Shown: in pieces, positions 17,453-28,737 of the stretch
Layout of the letters: every line of letters starts with the position of its first letter
How positions within the stretch are numbered: position 1 is the first letter of the stretch
Assembly: GCF_016765635.1 (NCBI RefSeq)
Contig: NZ_JAESVD010000002.1
Coordinates: forward strand, 248,001-312,000
Direction: 5' to 3'
Source of the DNA: Shewanella schlegeliana
Lineage (GTDB): Bacteria; Pseudomonadota; Gammaproteobacteria; Enterobacterales; Shewanellaceae
DNA length: 64,000 nucleotides
Translations under genes and position numbers: made by a program
Notes under the pieces: model-generated
The model's input: the letters and a program-made list of their open reading frames with translations, nothing else
Databases searched by the model: none
Told to the model about the DNA's origin: nothing

Positions 17453-18628
17453 ATGATAGGTACAGCTCTATCTGCAAATGCTAAGCGCGCCATGTTGCTT
17501 GGCTGTGGAGAACTGGGTAAAGAGGTGGCAATCGAACTTCAACGCTATGGTATCGAAGTCATCGGGGTGGACCGCTACCCGAATGCCCCCGCAATGCAAA
17601 TTGCCCACCGCTCTCACGTGATAAACATGCTCGATGCCGAGGTGTTAAAGTCGCTTATCGAACTCGAAAAGCCTGACTTAGTGATCCCAGAGCTTGAAGC
17701 CATTGCCACGCAAACGCTAGTTGAGATGGAGACTAAGGGCATTAATATTGTGCCAACCGCTAAAGCCACTCAGCTAACGATGGACAGAGAAGGCATACGC
17801 CGCTTAGCGGCCGAAACATTAGCCATTCCAACTTCACCCTACTTTTTCTGCGATACTCAGCAAGAGTTCAATGATGCCGTCGCGACCATAGGTCTACCTT
17901 GCGTAGTTAAGCCTGTGATGAGCTCTTCGGGTAAAGGTCAAAGCGTTATTCGAAGCCAAGAACAAATTGAGTCTGCTTGGCAGTATGCCCAAGAAGGTGG
18001 CCGTGCGGGTAAAGGTCGCGTCATTGTTGAAGGATTTATTGCCTTTGACTATGAAATCACTCTGTTGACTATCAGTGCGGTAAACGGTGTTCACTTCTGT
18101 GACGCTATCGGCCATCGTCAGGAAGATGGGGATTACCGTGAATCTTGGCAGCCACAGACGATGTCGGATATCGTACTAGCGAAATCACAAGCGATAGGTA
18201 AGAAAGTCGTTGAAGCGCTTGGTGGCTATGGTCTATTTGGTGTAGAGCTGTTTATCAAAGGTGATGAAGTCTATTTCTCTGAGGTCTCGCCTCGTCCCCA
18301 TGATACCGGCATGGTGACCCTCATTAGCCAAGATCTATCGGAGTTTGCTCTGCATGTCCGTGCCATCTTAGGCCTGCCGATTAGTAATATCGCTCAGCAC
18401 GGACCAAGTGCATCGGCGGTGATCTTAGCCGAAGGGAAATCAAGCAATATTCAATTCACTGGCATCGCCGAAGCACTAGTAGAGGCGAATACTCAACTGC
18501 GACTATTTGCCAAGCCTGAAATCGACGGCAAGAGGCGCTTAGGTGTGACGCTTGCTCGAGGTAGCAGTATCGACAACGCGGTAACCAAAGCGATAAACGC
18601 CGCCAGCAAGATTAATGTGATCCTATAA
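17453..18628 (+). CDS. purT: Formate-dependent phosphoribosylglycinamide formyltransferase
   Basis: 391 residues, the same as E. coli PurT (392). It is an ATP-grasp enzyme that makes formylglycinamide ribotide from GAR, formate and ATP, replacing the folate-dependent PurN step in purine synthesis. Visible features: the N-terminal nucleotide-fold [20 protein letters not shown], the GAR-site region RIxxMD-like [13 protein letters not shown], the ATP-grasp glycine loop [12 protein letters not shown], and catalytic/metal residues around [23 protein letters not shown]. Alone, closed by a bidirectional terminator at 18669-18718. Confidence 0.97.
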   Translation: MIGTALSANAKRAMLLGCGELGKEVAIELQRYGIEVIGVDRYPNAPAMQIAHRSHVINMLDAEVLKSLIELEKPDLVIPELEAIATQTLVEMETKGINIVPTAKATQLTMDREGIRRLAAETLAIPTSPYFFCDTQQEFNDAVATIGLPCVVKPVMSSSGKGQSVIRSQEQIESAWQYAQEGGRAGKGRVIVEGFIAFDYEITLLTISAVNGVHFCDAIGHRQEDGDYRESWQPQTMSDIVLAKSQAIGKKVVEALGGYGLFGVELFIKGDEVYFSEVSPRPHDTGMVTLISQDLSEFALHVRAILGLPISNIAQHGPSASAVILAEGKSSNIQFTGIAEALVEANTQLRLFAKPEIDGKRRLGVTLARGSSIDNAVTKAINAASKINVIL

Positions 18629-18668
18629 TTCGATCGGTATCAGTCGGTTAAATAAAATCAGTAAAAGA

Positions 18669-18718
18669 AAAAGCCTCGAACTTTGCTAAGTAGGTTTAGC
18701 ATTAAGTTTGAGGCTTTA
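18669..18718. terminator. Bidirectional terminator purT / hydroxyacid dehydrogenase
   Basis: A long imperfect stem: AAAGCCTC at the left pairs with GAGGCTTT at the right, and an inner TGCTAA pairs with TTAGCA. A- and T-rich flanks allow use in both directions between two convergent genes. Confidence 0.75.
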
Positions 18719-18784
18719 CTTTTATACGCTTAGGTTCTCAGAACGTCACCCAACTGCAGAGGTTTTATGCTTTACCGCATAGCA

Positions 18785-19738
18785 TTAGTTCACCTGATGA
18801 CTCACCTGCCCCAGCAAGAAGTTAGAAAGGTTATCGATTGCGATATTGAGTAGATTCTGCCTCGCTTCGATTGTTGCCCACGCATTATGGGGCGAGATAC
18901 TAATATTGTTTGCACTCAGCAAGGGGTTACCTGCCGCTGGCGGCTCAGTTGATAACACATCGACACCAGCAAAGGCCAGTTGCCCACGATTAAGCGCATC
19001 AGCCAAGGCCTGCTCATCAATCAGTCCTCCACGTGCGGTGTTTATCAAGATTGCAGAGTTTTTCATCTTCTCAAGCACTGCGCTATTGATCAATTTATCG
19101 GTATCAGGAGTTAATGGGCAGTGCAGCGAAACGATATCCGATTGAGTAAATAGCGACTCTCGATCAACCCAGGAGCAGCCATGTGGTAGTTTGGCTTGAG
19201 GGTTACGAGTATTTACCAGCACCTTCATACCAAAAGCTTGGCCAATTTGCGCAACCACTTTACCTATATCACCAAAACCGACTAAACCTAAGTTCTTTCC
19301 CTTTAACGATTGCAACGGCGTGAGGGTAAAACAAAAATCTTGCGACTCACTCCAGACTCCGCGCTTTACTGCATCTGAATGCAAAGCCACCTGCTGCGTA
19401 GCATGAAGGAGATGGGCAAAGACCATCTGTGCAACAGCATCGGGACCATAACCCGGCACATTGGTCACCACGATATCTAACTCTTTCGCGGCCTCAAGAT
19501 CCACCACATTGGTTCCCGTCGCGAGGATACCGATATATTTAAGCTGAGGCAGTTGCTTTAATGTCGCAGCATCGAGCAGAGTCTTATTAGTAAAAATAAC
19601 CTCAGCGTCCAGACTACGAGATAGCCGCTCTTCAGGAGCACTGCGCTCATAAACGCACAACTCTCCAAATGCTATTAACGCTTGCCAATCAAGATCGCCT
19701 GGATTTAGCGTATATCCATCGAGTACCACAATTTTCAT
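18785..19738 (-). CDS. D-2-hydroxyacid dehydrogenase (glycerate dehydrogenase type)
   Basis: 317 residues, D-isomer 2-hydroxyacid dehydrogenase fold. NAD-binding GxGxxG is seen as GLVGFGDIGKVVAQ, and the catalytic set as Arg in NTARGGLID, Glu in DVLSTEPP and His in ISPHNAW. It reduces a 2-keto acid such as hydroxypyruvate or glyoxylate with NAD(P)H; sequence length and N-terminus (MKIVVLDGYTLNPGDLDW) look like glycerate dehydrogenase (HprA) relatives, but the exact substrate is not settled by motifs. It is preceded by the barrel gene with a gap of 11 bases and may be transcribed with it. Confidence 0.85.
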   Translation of the reverse strand: MKIVVLDGYTLNPGDLDWQALIAFGELCVYERSAPEERLSRSLDAEVIFTNKTLLDAATLKQLPQLKYIGILATGTNVVDLEAAKELDIVVTNVPGYGPDAVAQMVFAHLLHATQQVALHSDAVKRGVWSESQDFCFTLTPLQSLKGKNLGLVGFGDIGKVVAQIGQAFGMKVLVNTRNPQAKLPHGCSWVDRESLFTQSDIVSLHCPLTPDTDKLINSAVLEKMKNSAILINTARGGLIDEQALADALNRGQLAFAGVDVLSTEPPAAGNPLLSANNISISPHNAWATIEARQNLLNIAIDNLSNFLLGQVSHQVN

Positions 19739-19749
19739 AAAACGGCCTT

Positions 19750-20361
19750 TTAAAACTTCAAACTGGCACCGATATTAGCTTGCCCCTGCCACATGATGTC
19801 CGACTGAATATTCCACAGACAACCATCATTACCACAGAACAAGGCGTTATCAGCATTGATAAAGGTGGCATACCCCTTCACTTCGGCAAACAATGAAAAT
19901 GCCTCGGTGGCCTGATATTCAATACCGCCACCGATTGCCATAGAGAAGCGCGTCTCATTAGAATAAGCTCCGCCAGGTCGCATATTGGTTAAACCTAGGC
20001 TGGTGGTAACATAAGGCTTCACACTTTGCATCGGGAAGTAGAGACTGCCCCCCACGTGAAAGTAGTCCACATCCATCGAGGTAATGATGTTAGGACTGAA
20101 GTTATCACCGGTTTTTAAATCTGTGCCTTGATGGCTATAGAGCAGGTAAACATTACCGGGATCTTTTGTGGTAAATCCAAGCATGACGCCATAGTTTTGC
20201 GACTCGGCGATCTTTACCTGGCCTTTTTCCTCAGACTCAGTGCTTGCGATATCAAACTCGCTAGCACCGAAGCTGTACCCACCAAACGGTGCGACATAAA
20301 CTTCCGCCATTGCTGGTAGCGCACAAAATGACCCGAGTAATACAGCTAAGCATTTTTTCAT
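19750..20361 (-). CDS. Small outer-membrane beta-barrel protein
   Basis: 203 residues: a signal peptide ending in ALPAMA, then alternating strands rich in Gly/Tyr (VYVAPFGGYSFGASEF, YGVMLGFTTKDPGNVYLLYS, FHVGGSLYFPM, FSLFAEVKGYATF) and a C-terminal ...ANIGASLKF with terminal Phe, the outer-membrane sorting signal. The size suggests an 8-stranded barrel of the OmpW/OmpA-like type. A pair of cysteines (ALFCGNDGCLW) near the end may form a disulphide in a loop. Function unknown; between the dehydrogenase and djlA on the same strand. Confidence 0.75.
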   Translation of the reverse strand: MKKCLAVLLGSFCALPAMAEVYVAPFGGYSFGASEFDIASTESEEKGQVKIAESQNYGVMLGFTTKDPGNVYLLYSHQGTDLKTGDNFSPNIITSMDVDYFHVGGSLYFPMQSVKPYVTTSLGLTNMRPGGAYSNETRFSMAIGGGIEYQATEAFSLFAEVKGYATFINADNALFCGNDGCLWNIQSDIMWQGQANIGASLKF

Positions 20362-20395
20362 AGTATGTCCCTATAGCCTTATCATTAATATGTGG

Positions 20396-21174
20396 TTAAC
20401 GCATGCCTCTATCACTCTTTACCCTATCATAAGCGGCTTGAATATCTTGTGCTTTTGACTTGGCAATTTCCATCATTTCAGCAGGTAAGCCCTTAGCAAC
20501 CAACTTATCGGGGTGATGTTCATTCATCAACTTTCGATAGGCTCGCTTGATATCCTGATCTGACATCGACTCTGACGCGCCCAGCAGTTTATAAGCGTCT
20601 TCAACCGAAGTTTGCTGACCCGCGCCGCCATTGCGGTGAAAATTAAACTCAGCCTGCCAACGTGCAAGTAAGTCATCTAACTGCTTTTGGCTAAAGCCTA
20701 GCTCTTTGGCGATGATAGTGAGAATTGAAAGTTCTTTTTGATCTAACTCAGCATCGACAAGCGCCGTTTGAATTTGGATCTCCAAAAACATCTGTAGCAG
20801 CTCTTTACGACCCATGGAGATCAGCCTAAAGGTTTTTAAGCAGGCATAGATATCAAAGTCAGCCTCTTTACCCTCTCTGAACGCAGCCTGAGCATCGGCC
20901 CTTGCCTGTCCGCTTAAATTAAGCTGGTCCATCAGCGAGGTTGCCATACGGATATCGTTTTGGGTCACTTGCCCAGATGCTTTAGCTACATGTCCCATCA
21001 CCGAAAATGTGGTATTAAAGAACAGCGCCTGACGCTTACCTACTCCGCTAAAGCCAGCCTTCTTACTCAGCTTACGATCATACATGTGACCCAGCCAAAG
21101 CCCTAATATTGCACCGGCTAAACGACCAAACATAAACCCAATGATGAAGCCGAAAACCTTACCCCAAATACGCA

Positions 21175-21175
<1 letters not shown>
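20396..21175 (-). CDS. djlA: Membrane-anchored DnaJ co-chaperone
   Basis: 259 residues: an N-terminal glycine-zipper transmembrane helix (FGFIIGFMFGRLAGAILGLWLG), a TerB-like helical domain (about residues 60-175) and a C-terminal J domain with HPD (NEHHPDKLVAKG) at about residue 225. DjlA stimulates DnaK at the inner membrane and in enteric bacteria affects the Rcs envelope response. The ATG overlaps the stop of murU by one base (TAATG), so amgK-murU-djlA is one operon. Confidence 0.95.
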
Positions 21176-21843
<668 letters not shown>

Positions 21844-22866
21844 TTAACGTCCTTCACTGTCAAGATCATGCTTAGCCTTCACTGCAGGAATGATCACCTC
21901 AGCGATCCACTGACTCAAGGGCATAAGCTCACTATAACGGCCAGCAATATCACGGATATACTCAAGCGTTAGCGGAATATCGGCCATATAAGCCGGTTTT
22001 CCATCACGGTAATTGAGGCGAGCAAAAATGCCCGCCGCTTTTATATGTCTCTGAATGCCCATCAAGTCGAACCAGCGACGGTATTGCTCAAAGCTGACAC
22101 TTGAGTCTATCTGTTTAGTCTCTAGGCACTGGCGATAGTGCTGTTGCATCAACGCATCGACTTCACTATCTGGCCAACGAATGTAGCAGTCACGCAGAAG
22201 CGAAACCGCATCATAGGTCACAGGCCCAATAACTGCATCTTGAAAATCAATCACCTTAAGTTGCTTGTCTTGCAGCATGATATTACGACTATGGTAGTCA
22301 CGGTGCATACCAACCTGTGGCTGCGCCAAGGCATTTTCGACTAATACTTTAAAAGCAGCCTCGGTGTGAGTTTGCACTAGCTCTGGCGTCAAGCCAAGAT
22401 GGTGCACAGCTAACCATTCGGTAAAAATGGTTAACTCCCGCACCACAAATTCTGCGTCATACAGAGGTAGAGCCCCCACCTGAGTATGAGTGACCTTTGC
22501 AATGTCATTGAGTAATAGCAGTGCTTGAGAGTAATACTGCTGCAAATTCTCTTTATTGAGTGCGGATAACAACTGCACATCACCGAGATCGCTTAAAAGC
22601 ATAAAACCTTGTGCTTTATCGCTAGCGATCACTTCGGGGACGGCAATTCCCTGCTTCGAATAACTGTCAGCTAATTGAATAAATGGGCTAATATCGATAA
22701 GGTTCGGTGGTGAATCGACTACAATATAAGACAGGTTATCTACCACAACTCTAAAGTAGCGTCTGAAACTTGCATCACCAGATATTAGCTGTGGCGATAC
22801 ATTTGCATTAAAATACTGGTTTAGCCATGCATTTAACTGAAGAAATCTAGGATCTGACAAGGGCAC
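21844..22866 (-). CDS. amgK: N-acetylmuramate/N-acetylglucosamine anomeric kinase
   Basis: About 340 residues, aminoglycoside-phosphotransferase (APH) fold: SGDASFRRYFRV near the start (Gly-rich nucleotide region), the catalytic loop in GMHRDYHSRNIML (HxDxxxxN) and the metal Asp in KVIDFQDAV. AmgK phosphorylates MurNAc/GlcNAc at C1 for MurU. The frame stays open further upstream to 23061 but that would run into lptD, so the start is near 22860-22866: a GTG at 22866 (AAGAG upstream) or a TTG at 22860 (GAGG upstream). I choose the GTG. It heads the amgK-murU-djlA operon, divergent from lptD. Confidence 0.9.
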   Translation of the reverse strand: MPLSDPRFLQLNAWLNQYFNANVSPQLISGDASFRRYFRVVVDNLSYIVVDSPPNLIDISPFIQLADSYSKQGIAVPEVIASDKAQGFMLLSDLGDVQLLSALNKENLQQYYSQALLLLNDIAKVTHTQVGALPLYDAEFVVRELTIFTEWLAVHHLGLTPELVQTHTEAAFKVLVENALAQPQVGMHRDYHSRNIMLQDKQLKVIDFQDAVIGPVTYDAVSLLRDCYIRWPDSEVDALMQQHYRQCLETKQIDSSVSFEQYRRWFDLMGIQRHIKAAGIFARLNYRDGKPAYMADIPLTLEYIRDIAGRYSELMPLSQWIAEVIIPAVKAKHDLDSEGR

Positions 22867-23019
22867 CTCATGGCTCTTAAGAAGAAATTGCTTTATTATA
22901 ACGACAAAATGGAAACAGCTAAGCACTTGAAAAAAATTATTTGGCTGAGTTGCCCAGGAAAGGGTCAACTTCCTTCTCTTCACCGTCCAGACTAAGAAAT
23001 CATAATTAATTGACCTAAG

Positions 23020-25344
23020 ATGCAGATCCGTTATTTTTTGGCCTTGTGCCTGCTTCCCCAATTAGTCTTAGCAGACGAAACCGAAACTGTTGCCGAAACA
23101 AGCTCACAGTGTATTGTTGAGCCACCAGTAAAGCCCTATGTTCCGCTTTACGAGGGAAATAGCCCTGAAGATTTAGCGCGGATCTACATTAGCTCCGATC
23201 GCTCTTCGGCGCAGATGGGTAAAGAAGCTACCTTCACTGGCGATGTTAACTTCAGTCAAGGCGGCCGCAACATCGCCGCTGATAAGGCTATTCTCAACCA
23301 AGAATCGGAAGAGCTTCATGCCAATGGTAACTTAGTTTTCCAAGACGATATATTTACCGTTACCGCCGACTCCTTAGTCGCCAAGATGCGCAGCAATAGC
23401 GCTATCTTAAGTGGTGCGCAATATTGGCTCACAGGACAGCAGATCCATGGTGATGCCGACAGACTCGAGATCACTAAAGAGAATAACCTGCTGCTATCGG
23501 GCACTAACTTCACCACCTGCCCCGGTAAAGATCCTGATTGGTTGCTCGAAGCCGATCGCATTAAGATTGATAGTACCGAAGAGTGGGGAGAAATTTGGGA
23601 CGCTAAAATTAAAATTGCCGGCGTACCGGTTATGTATGTTCCTTACATGACAATTCCGGTATCGGATAAGCGTAAATCAGGCTTTCTATTTCCAACATTT
23701 AGCACCAGTACCACCAACGGTGTTGAGGTCGCGACCCCATATTATTGGAATATCGCACCTGAATATGACTTAACTTTTACCCCCAACTACATGTCGGCGC
23801 GTGGTCTATACACCAAAACCGAATTCAGATATTTAGCCGGTGAAAATCAGCAAGGTCAATTGAACTTTGAATACCTTGCCGATGATGACAAGTTGGCCAA
23901 TAGCCCTGACCGCTACCTATATCACTGGGAGCACAGCGGCGCTATTAATAAAAACTGGCGCGTACTGGCTAATTATACCGAAGTGTCAGATAACAACTAT
24001 TTTAATGACTTGAACTCTGACGTACAGCGCGCAACCGATAACCAATTAAACCGCATTGGTGAGATCTCTTACTTCGAGCAAAACTGGGATTTCAGTGCTC
24101 GAGTACAAGATATTAAGGTGCTTGGTGAGGAAGAAAAGCCTTATCAGGTGATGCCGCAGGTTACCTTTAACTACCGTGCACCAAGCTATTGGCATGGCTT
24201 AGACTTTAAGCTTTATAGTGAAGCGACTAATTTCGAACATCAAGATAGAGAGTATTCGGCTGCCACTCGAGTGCACCTTGAGCCTAGCATCTCTTACCCA
24301 ATTCATGGCCCTGCAGGCTCGCTAACCAGTGAAGTCAAACTACTGCAAACTAACTATTGGCAGGATGTAAGCGAAGATCCTTCCGATTCAGAACTTCGCG
24401 ACCGAGTAAACCGTACACTGCCAGAAGTGCGTATTCATGGTCAGGTGAACTTTGAGCGTTTTACGGATTACTTCGATAGTCAGTACCGCCAAACATTAGA
24501 GCCACAGTTCCAATACCTTTATGTGGGTTATGAGGATCAATCTGATATCGGAATTTACGATACCGCCCTGTTGCAAGAAGATTATAACGGCCTATTTAGA
24601 GATCGTCGTTTCTCTGGTTTAGATCGTATCGCCGATGCCAACCAGTTTACCTTAGGTTTGACAACCAGACTGTTTAACGAACAAAACCATGAAGTTTTTA
24701 AGTTCAGCCTTGGTCAAATTATCTATTTAGAAGACAGCCGCGTAGGTATCAATGATATTAATGGCACTAACGATACTTTTGTGCAGGAGAACACCTCAAA
24801 CTCAGCGATTGCTGCAGAGTTGACGACTCAGCTATATGCAGATTGGTTCTTAAGTGGCTCGATTCAATATGACGTTAAAGAGAGCGAAAACAAGAAGAGT
24901 GAAGTTACTGTCGACTATCGTCCAGGCACTAATAAACTGCTACAGGCGAGCTATCGCTATGTACCCGATCTACTCAATACTAACACCAATGAATCGGTAG
25001 ATATTAAGCAGTTAGGTTTTCGCGGCGCTTGGCCGATTAATGACAATTTATATTTAGTCGGTAACTGGTATTACGATCTAAATGAAAGCCGAGCGGTAGA
25101 GACCTACACAGGTTTTCAATATGAATCATGTTGCTGGGCAGTGCGTTTGAGTTATCATTACCGCATTAAAACCAATTATATTGACGAAGATAATCCAGTA
25201 CAGGATACTCGAGAGCTATTTGAAAGTGGGATCTACCTAAACTTTGTCATCAAAGGACTCGGTGGTTCAGGCCCATTAGGGGTGTCTGATATGCTAGATG
25301 ACGGCCTATTTAACTACCGTAAACCACTTTATTTGATGAATTAG
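23020..25344 (+). CDS. lptD: LPS-assembly outer-membrane protein LptD
   Basis: 774 residues: a signal peptide (ALCLLPQLVLA), the periplasmic OstA/LptA-like jellyroll domain (about 45-190, DRSSAQMGKEATFTGDVNF ...), and a 26-strand barrel that fills the rest. Cysteines pair as expected: one near residue 31 (SQC), one near 167 (TTC) and a CC pair near 703 (ESCCWAV). LptD with LptE inserts lipopolysaccharide into the outer leaflet. It heads lptD-surA-pdxA-ksgA, as in many gammaproteobacteria. Confidence 0.97.
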   Translation: MQIRYFLALCLLPQLVLADETETVAETSSQCIVEPPVKPYVPLYEGNSPEDLARIYISSDRSSAQMGKEATFTGDVNFSQGGRNIAADKAILNQESEELHANGNLVFQDDIFTVTADSLVAKMRSNSAILSGAQYWLTGQQIHGDADRLEITKENNLLLSGTNFTTCPGKDPDWLLEADRIKIDSTEEWGEIWDAKIKIAGVPVMYVPYMTIPVSDKRKSGFLFPTFSTSTTNGVEVATPYYWNIAPEYDLTFTPNYMSARGLYTKTEFRYLAGENQQGQLNFEYLADDDKLANSPDRYLYHWEHSGAINKNWRVLANYTEVSDNNYFNDLNSDVQRATDNQLNRIGEISYFEQNWDFSARVQDIKVLGEEEKPYQVMPQVTFNYRAPSYWHGLDFKLYSEATNFEHQDREYSAATRVHLEPSISYPIHGPAGSLTSEVKLLQTNYWQDVSEDPSDSELRDRVNRTLPEVRIHGQVNFERFTDYFDSQYRQTLEPQFQYLYVGYEDQSDIGIYDTALLQEDYNGLFRDRRFSGLDRIADANQFTLGLTTRLFNEQNHEVFKFSLGQIIYLEDSRVGINDINGTNDTFVQENTSNSAIAAELTTQLYADWFLSGSIQYDVKESENKKSEVTVDYRPGTNKLLQASYRYVPDLLNTNTNESVDIKQLGFRGAWPINDNLYLVGNWYYDLNESRAVETYTGFQYESCCWAVRLSYHYRIKTNYIDEDNPVQDTRELFESGIYLNFVIKGLGGSGPLGVSDMLDDGLFNYRKPLYLMN

Positions 25345-25471
25345 CAAACAAATAACGTAAAAAAATGCTGAACCTAGCTGACGACATGCAGTCAAAGCAG
25401 GACTAAAGAATCATTAATGCGGTATGCAGATGCCGCAGATGACACTCAATAAATGCCAAGGATTTTAGTGG

Positions 25472-26776
25472 ATGAAACGCTGTAACCGATTGATTTTTGC
25501 TCTTTTTACATTGGCAATGAGCCAGACAATTCAAGCTGCGCCCGTACCACTCGACCGTGTAACCGTGCAGATAAATGAAGGGATCATTTTAGAAAGCGAA
25601 GTCGAAGGAATGGTTAAGACCATCAAAGCGAATGCTGCCAATGCGGGTCAAAAGTTACCTTCAGATACAGCATTGCGCACTCAGGTTATTGAGCGATTGA
25701 TTTTAACCCGTCTACAGCTACAGATGGCGGATAGAATTGGTTTGCATATTGGTGACTTACAACTTGACCAAACTATCGAGAATATCGCTAAAGAACAGAA
25801 GATGACCGTCGCGCAGATGAAAGCAGAAATCGAAAGTGATGGCACCACGTTTGCTCAGTATCGTGAGCAGCTTCGCGAAGAGATCACTCTAGGTGAGATC
25901 CAACGTATTCAGGTTCAGCGTCGTATTCAAGTGTCGCCACAAGAGATCAATAACCTAGTTAAGCTTATTAATGAACAAGGACTTAAGGATGTTGAGTTCC
26001 AGCTTGGTCATATCTTGATTGATGTACCAAGCGACGCCAATAGTCAACAGCTTGATGCGGCGAGCAAGCGAGCTGCAACCGTGATGAAGCGTCTAAAAGA
26101 TGGTGATGACTTTAGAAGCATCGCTATAGCAGCATCTTCAGGCCCTAAAGCGCTTGAGGGTGGTATTTGGGACTACATGAACATCAACGAAATGCCGACT
26201 TTATTCGCTGAAGTGGTCGGTGATGCTAAAACGGGTGATATCATAGGACCAATTAAGAGCGCATCAGGCTTCCATATCATCAAGATTATGGACGCTCGAG
26301 GGTTACAGACTAAAGAAGTTCAAGAGGTTAAGTCGCGCCATATTCTACTTAAGCCATCGCCAATTCTTTCAGAAGAACGTGCTAAGAGCATGATGGACAG
26401 ATTCCTTGCTCAAGTTAAATCTGGTGAAACCAAGTTTGAAGACTTAGCCCGTCAGTACTCAGAAGATCCAGGTTCTGCCGCTAAAGGTGGTGAACTAGGC
26501 TGGGCAGATCCCAATATCTATGTGCCTGCATTTGCGCAAGAGCTCAATAGCCTTAAAGTCGGTGAATATAGTGAGCCATTCCGCTCAACTCACGGTTGGC
26601 ATATTGTTCAATTAGAAGAGAAACGTACAACAGACGCGACCGATAAATTTAATAACAATCGAGCTCACCAGCTGATCTATCGTCGTAAATTTAATGAAGA
26701 GTTACAGAACTGGTTAGATGAGATGCGCTCAGAAGCATTTATCGATATTTTTGAGCCAGAAACGAATCGAGGTTAA
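25472..26776 (+). CDS. surA: Periplasmic chaperone/peptidyl-prolyl isomerase SurA
   Basis: 434 residues: signal peptide ending in QAAP, the N-terminal chaperone domain with [20 protein letters not shown], then two parvulin domains (starting at [13 protein letters not shown], about residue 171, and [11 protein letters not shown], about 287) and a C-terminal helix. SurA carries unfolded outer-membrane proteins, including LptD encoded upstream, to the BAM complex. Its 3' end is overlapped by a longer reading of pdxA but the probable pdxA start comes just after its stop. Confidence 0.97.
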   Translation: MKRCNRLIFALFTLAMSQTIQAAPVPLDRVTVQINEGIILESEVEGMVKTIKANAANAGQKLPSDTALRTQVIERLILTRLQLQMADRIGLHIGDLQLDQTIENIAKEQKMTVAQMKAEIESDGTTFAQYREQLREEITLGEIQRIQVQRRIQVSPQEINNLVKLINEQGLKDVEFQLGHILIDVPSDANSQQLDAASKRAATVMKRLKDGDDFRSIAIAASSGPKALEGGIWDYMNINEMPTLFAEVVGDAKTGDIIGPIKSASGFHIIKIMDARGLQTKEVQEVKSRHILLKPSPILSEERAKSMMDRFLAQVKSGETKFEDLARQYSEDPGSAAKGGELGWADPNIYVPAFAQELNSLKVGEYSEPFRSTHGWHIVQLEEKRTTDATDKFNNNRAHQLIYRRKFNEELQNWLDEMRSEAFIDIFEPETNRG

Positions 26777-26783
26777 TACTATT

Positions 26784-27764
26784 GTGACTAAACGCATTGC
26801 CATCACGCCGGGAGAACCGGCGGGTGTTGGCCCAGATTTAGTGATACAACTAGCTCAGCAGGCTTGGCCTGCTGAGCTAGTTGTTTGTGCTGATCCTGAA
26901 CTGTTACTGTCTCGTGCCAAAAAGCTGGGGCTCTCTATTCAGCTGCGTCCGTATCAACCCAATCAGCCTCCTAAGGCTCAAGAAGCCGGCACACTCACTA
27001 TCGTGCCTTTTACCCTTGAAGCTGAAGCGATTTGTGGTCAGTTAAATGAAACCAACAGTGGTTATGTCGTTGACACATTAAGATTTGCCGGCGAGAAAAA
27101 CATGGTTGGCGAATTCGATGCGGTGGTTACAGGCCCGGTTCATAAAGGCATTATCAACCAGGCAGGTATTCCTTTTAGTGGTCACACCGAATTTTTCGCC
27201 AATCAAGCAAATTGCCAAGATGTAGTGATGATGCTGGCGGCGCCAGGTCTGCAGGTTGCGCTTGTGACAACGCATATCCCATTGGCGTATGTGTCAAAAG
27301 CTATTACTCGTGATCGCCTACACCAAATCATCAAGATCCTACACAGGGATCTCGTCGACAAGTTTGCTATCGAGTCCCCGCGGATCTACGTGTGCGGTTT
27401 AAACCCACACGCAGGTGAGGATGGCCACTTAGGCACAGAGGAGATCGATACCATCATCCCAGCACTCAACGAGCTGAGAGAACTCGATATGGATATCGTC
27501 GGCCCACTACCAGCCGACACCCTGTTTCAACCTAAATACCTAGAAGATGCTGACGTCGTACTCGCCATGTACCACGACCAGGGGCTTCCAGTACTAAAAT
27601 CTAGAGGATTTGGCAGTTCTGTCAATATCACTCTAGGATTACCCTATATAAGAACCTCGGTCGACCATGGTACGGCCTTAGAGCTTGCAGGTACAGGCAC
27701 TGCCGATATCGGTAGTTTTGTCTGCGCATTAAATAAAGCCATTGATTTGGCCGCAAAGAATTAG
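26784..27764 (+). CDS. pdxA: 4-hydroxythreonine-4-phosphate dehydrogenase
   Basis: 326 residues, E. coli PdxA 329. It opens with [18 protein letters not shown], with metal-binding histidines in FSGHTEFFA (about 136), [14 protein letters not shown] and [11 protein letters not shown]. It oxidises 4-phosphohydroxy-L-threonine with NAD in the pyridoxal phosphate pathway. I start at the GTG at 26784, eight bases after surA stops; a longer reading from 26718 would overlap surA. The gene contains, at codons 21-34, a perfect 18-bp inverted repeat (see findings). Confidence 0.95.
   Translation: MTKRIAITPGEPAGVGPDLVIQLAQQAWPAELVVCADPELLLSRAKKLGLSIQLRPYQPNQPPKAQEAGTLTIVPFTLEAEAICGQLNETNSGYVVDTLRFAGEKNMVGEFDAVVTGPVHKGIINQAGIPFSGHTEFFANQANCQDVVMMLAAPGLQVALVTTHIPLAYVSKAITRDRLHQIIKILHRDLVDKFAIESPRIYVCGLNPHAGEDGHLGTEEIDTIIPALNELRELDMDIVGPLPADTLFQPKYLEDADVVLAMYHDQGLPVLKSRGFGSSVNITLGLPYIRTSVDHGTALELAGTGTADIGSFVCALNKAIDLAAKN
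26846..26884 (+). repeat. Perfect 18-bp inverted repeat with 3-base loop inside pdxA
   Basis: The left arm ACAACTAGCTCAGCAGGC (26846-26863) and right arm GCCTGCTGAGCTAGTTGT (26867-26884) are exact reverse complements, separated by TTG. In the mRNA it would give a very stable hairpin about 60 bases after the pdxA start. The encoded residues ([14 protein letters not shown]) are ordinary for the protein. Confidence 0.95.
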
Positions 27765-27779
27765 TGATAAAGATTACTC

Positions 27780-28583
27780 ATGAGCAATAAAGTACATTTA
27801 GGCCACACGGCCAGAAAGCGTTTTGGACAGAACTTCTTAACCGACGAGAATGTGATTAACCGTATCGTTGGTGCTATCTCGCCAGATAACGACCATGTCA
27901 TGGTAGAAATTGGTCCAGGCCTAGCTGCGTTAACAGAGCCTGTCGCTAGCAGTATCGATAAGCTAATCGTTGTCGAATTGGATAAAGATCTGGTTGAGCG
28001 TCTACAAGAGCACCCAGTGCTCAAAGATAAGCTTGAGATCCATCAAGGCGACGCACTGAAGTTTGACTTCAACCAATTGGTGCGTGAAGACAAGCAGATG
28101 AAGGTGTTTGGTAACCTGCCATATAACATCTCAACACCACTGATGTTCCACCTGTTTGAGTTCGCTCAGCATATTGAGAACATGCATTTTATGCTGCAAA
28201 AAGAGGTGGTTCTACGCCTCTCTGCTGCACCAGGAACCAAAGCCTATGGCCGCCTAACCGTGATGGCGCAGTATCACTGTCAAGTGATGCCAGTACTTGA
28301 AGTTCCACCAGGATGTTTCACGCCGCCACCAAAAGTAGACTCAGCTGTAGTGCGCCTTGTGCCGTATAAAGATAAGCCTTGGCCATGTAAAGATGTCGAC
28401 CTGTTAAGAAACTTAACCACGACCGCATTCAACATGCGCCGTAAGACGCTGAGAAATAACCTTAAGCAACTCTTGTCTGATGAAGATTTTGCCGAACTAG
28501 GTATCGACGCAACATTAAGACCTGAACAGATCCGTGTTGACCAATATGTTGCTATGGCTAACCACGTTTTCGACAAAAAGTAA
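27780..28583 (+). CDS. ksgA: 16S rRNA (A1518/A1519-N6) dimethyltransferase
   Basis: 267 residues: the SAM motif [14 protein letters not shown], the acidic motif VVELDKDL, and the catalytic NLPYNIS loop (about residue 114). KsgA dimethylates two adenines in the 3' hairpin of 16S rRNA late in 30S assembly; loss gives kasugamycin resistance. The gene starts 15 bases after pdxA and ends at a terminator, closing the operon. Confidence 0.97.
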   Translation: MSNKVHLGHTARKRFGQNFLTDENVINRIVGAISPDNDHVMVEIGPGLAALTEPVASSIDKLIVVELDKDLVERLQEHPVLKDKLEIHQGDALKFDFNQLVREDKQMKVFGNLPYNISTPLMFHLFEFAQHIENMHFMLQKEVVLRLSAAPGTKAYGRLTVMAQYHCQVMPVLEVPPGCFTPPPKVDSAVVRLVPYKDKPWPCKDVDLLRNLTTTAFNMRRKTLRNNLKQLLSDEDFAELGIDATLRPEQIRVDQYVAMANHVFDKK

Positions 28584-28613
28584 GCTTATTCGCTGAATAA
28601 GCAACTGATAAAT

Positions 28614-28638
28614 AAAGGGCAATAACTGCCCTTTTTTT
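28614..28638 (+). terminator. Terminator after ksgA
   Basis: AAAGGGCA (28614-28621) pairs with TGCCCTTT (28627-28634) across a five-base loop and is followed by Ts. Confidence 0.85.
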
Positions 28639-28737
28639 GTACCTTATAAATAAATTATTGCCTGTTAAGGGATAGTCCATTTAAGATGAAAGTGTGACGA
28701 GTCACAATAGAGTTAACAGCATCTTTTAGGGAGCGAT

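Noticed and set aside
22950..23019. A sigma-E-like promoter before lptD (AACTT near 22970 and TCCAGA further on)
   Set aside because: The spacing of about 14 bases and the poor -10 do not meet the sigma-E consensus (GGAACTT-N16-TCTGA).
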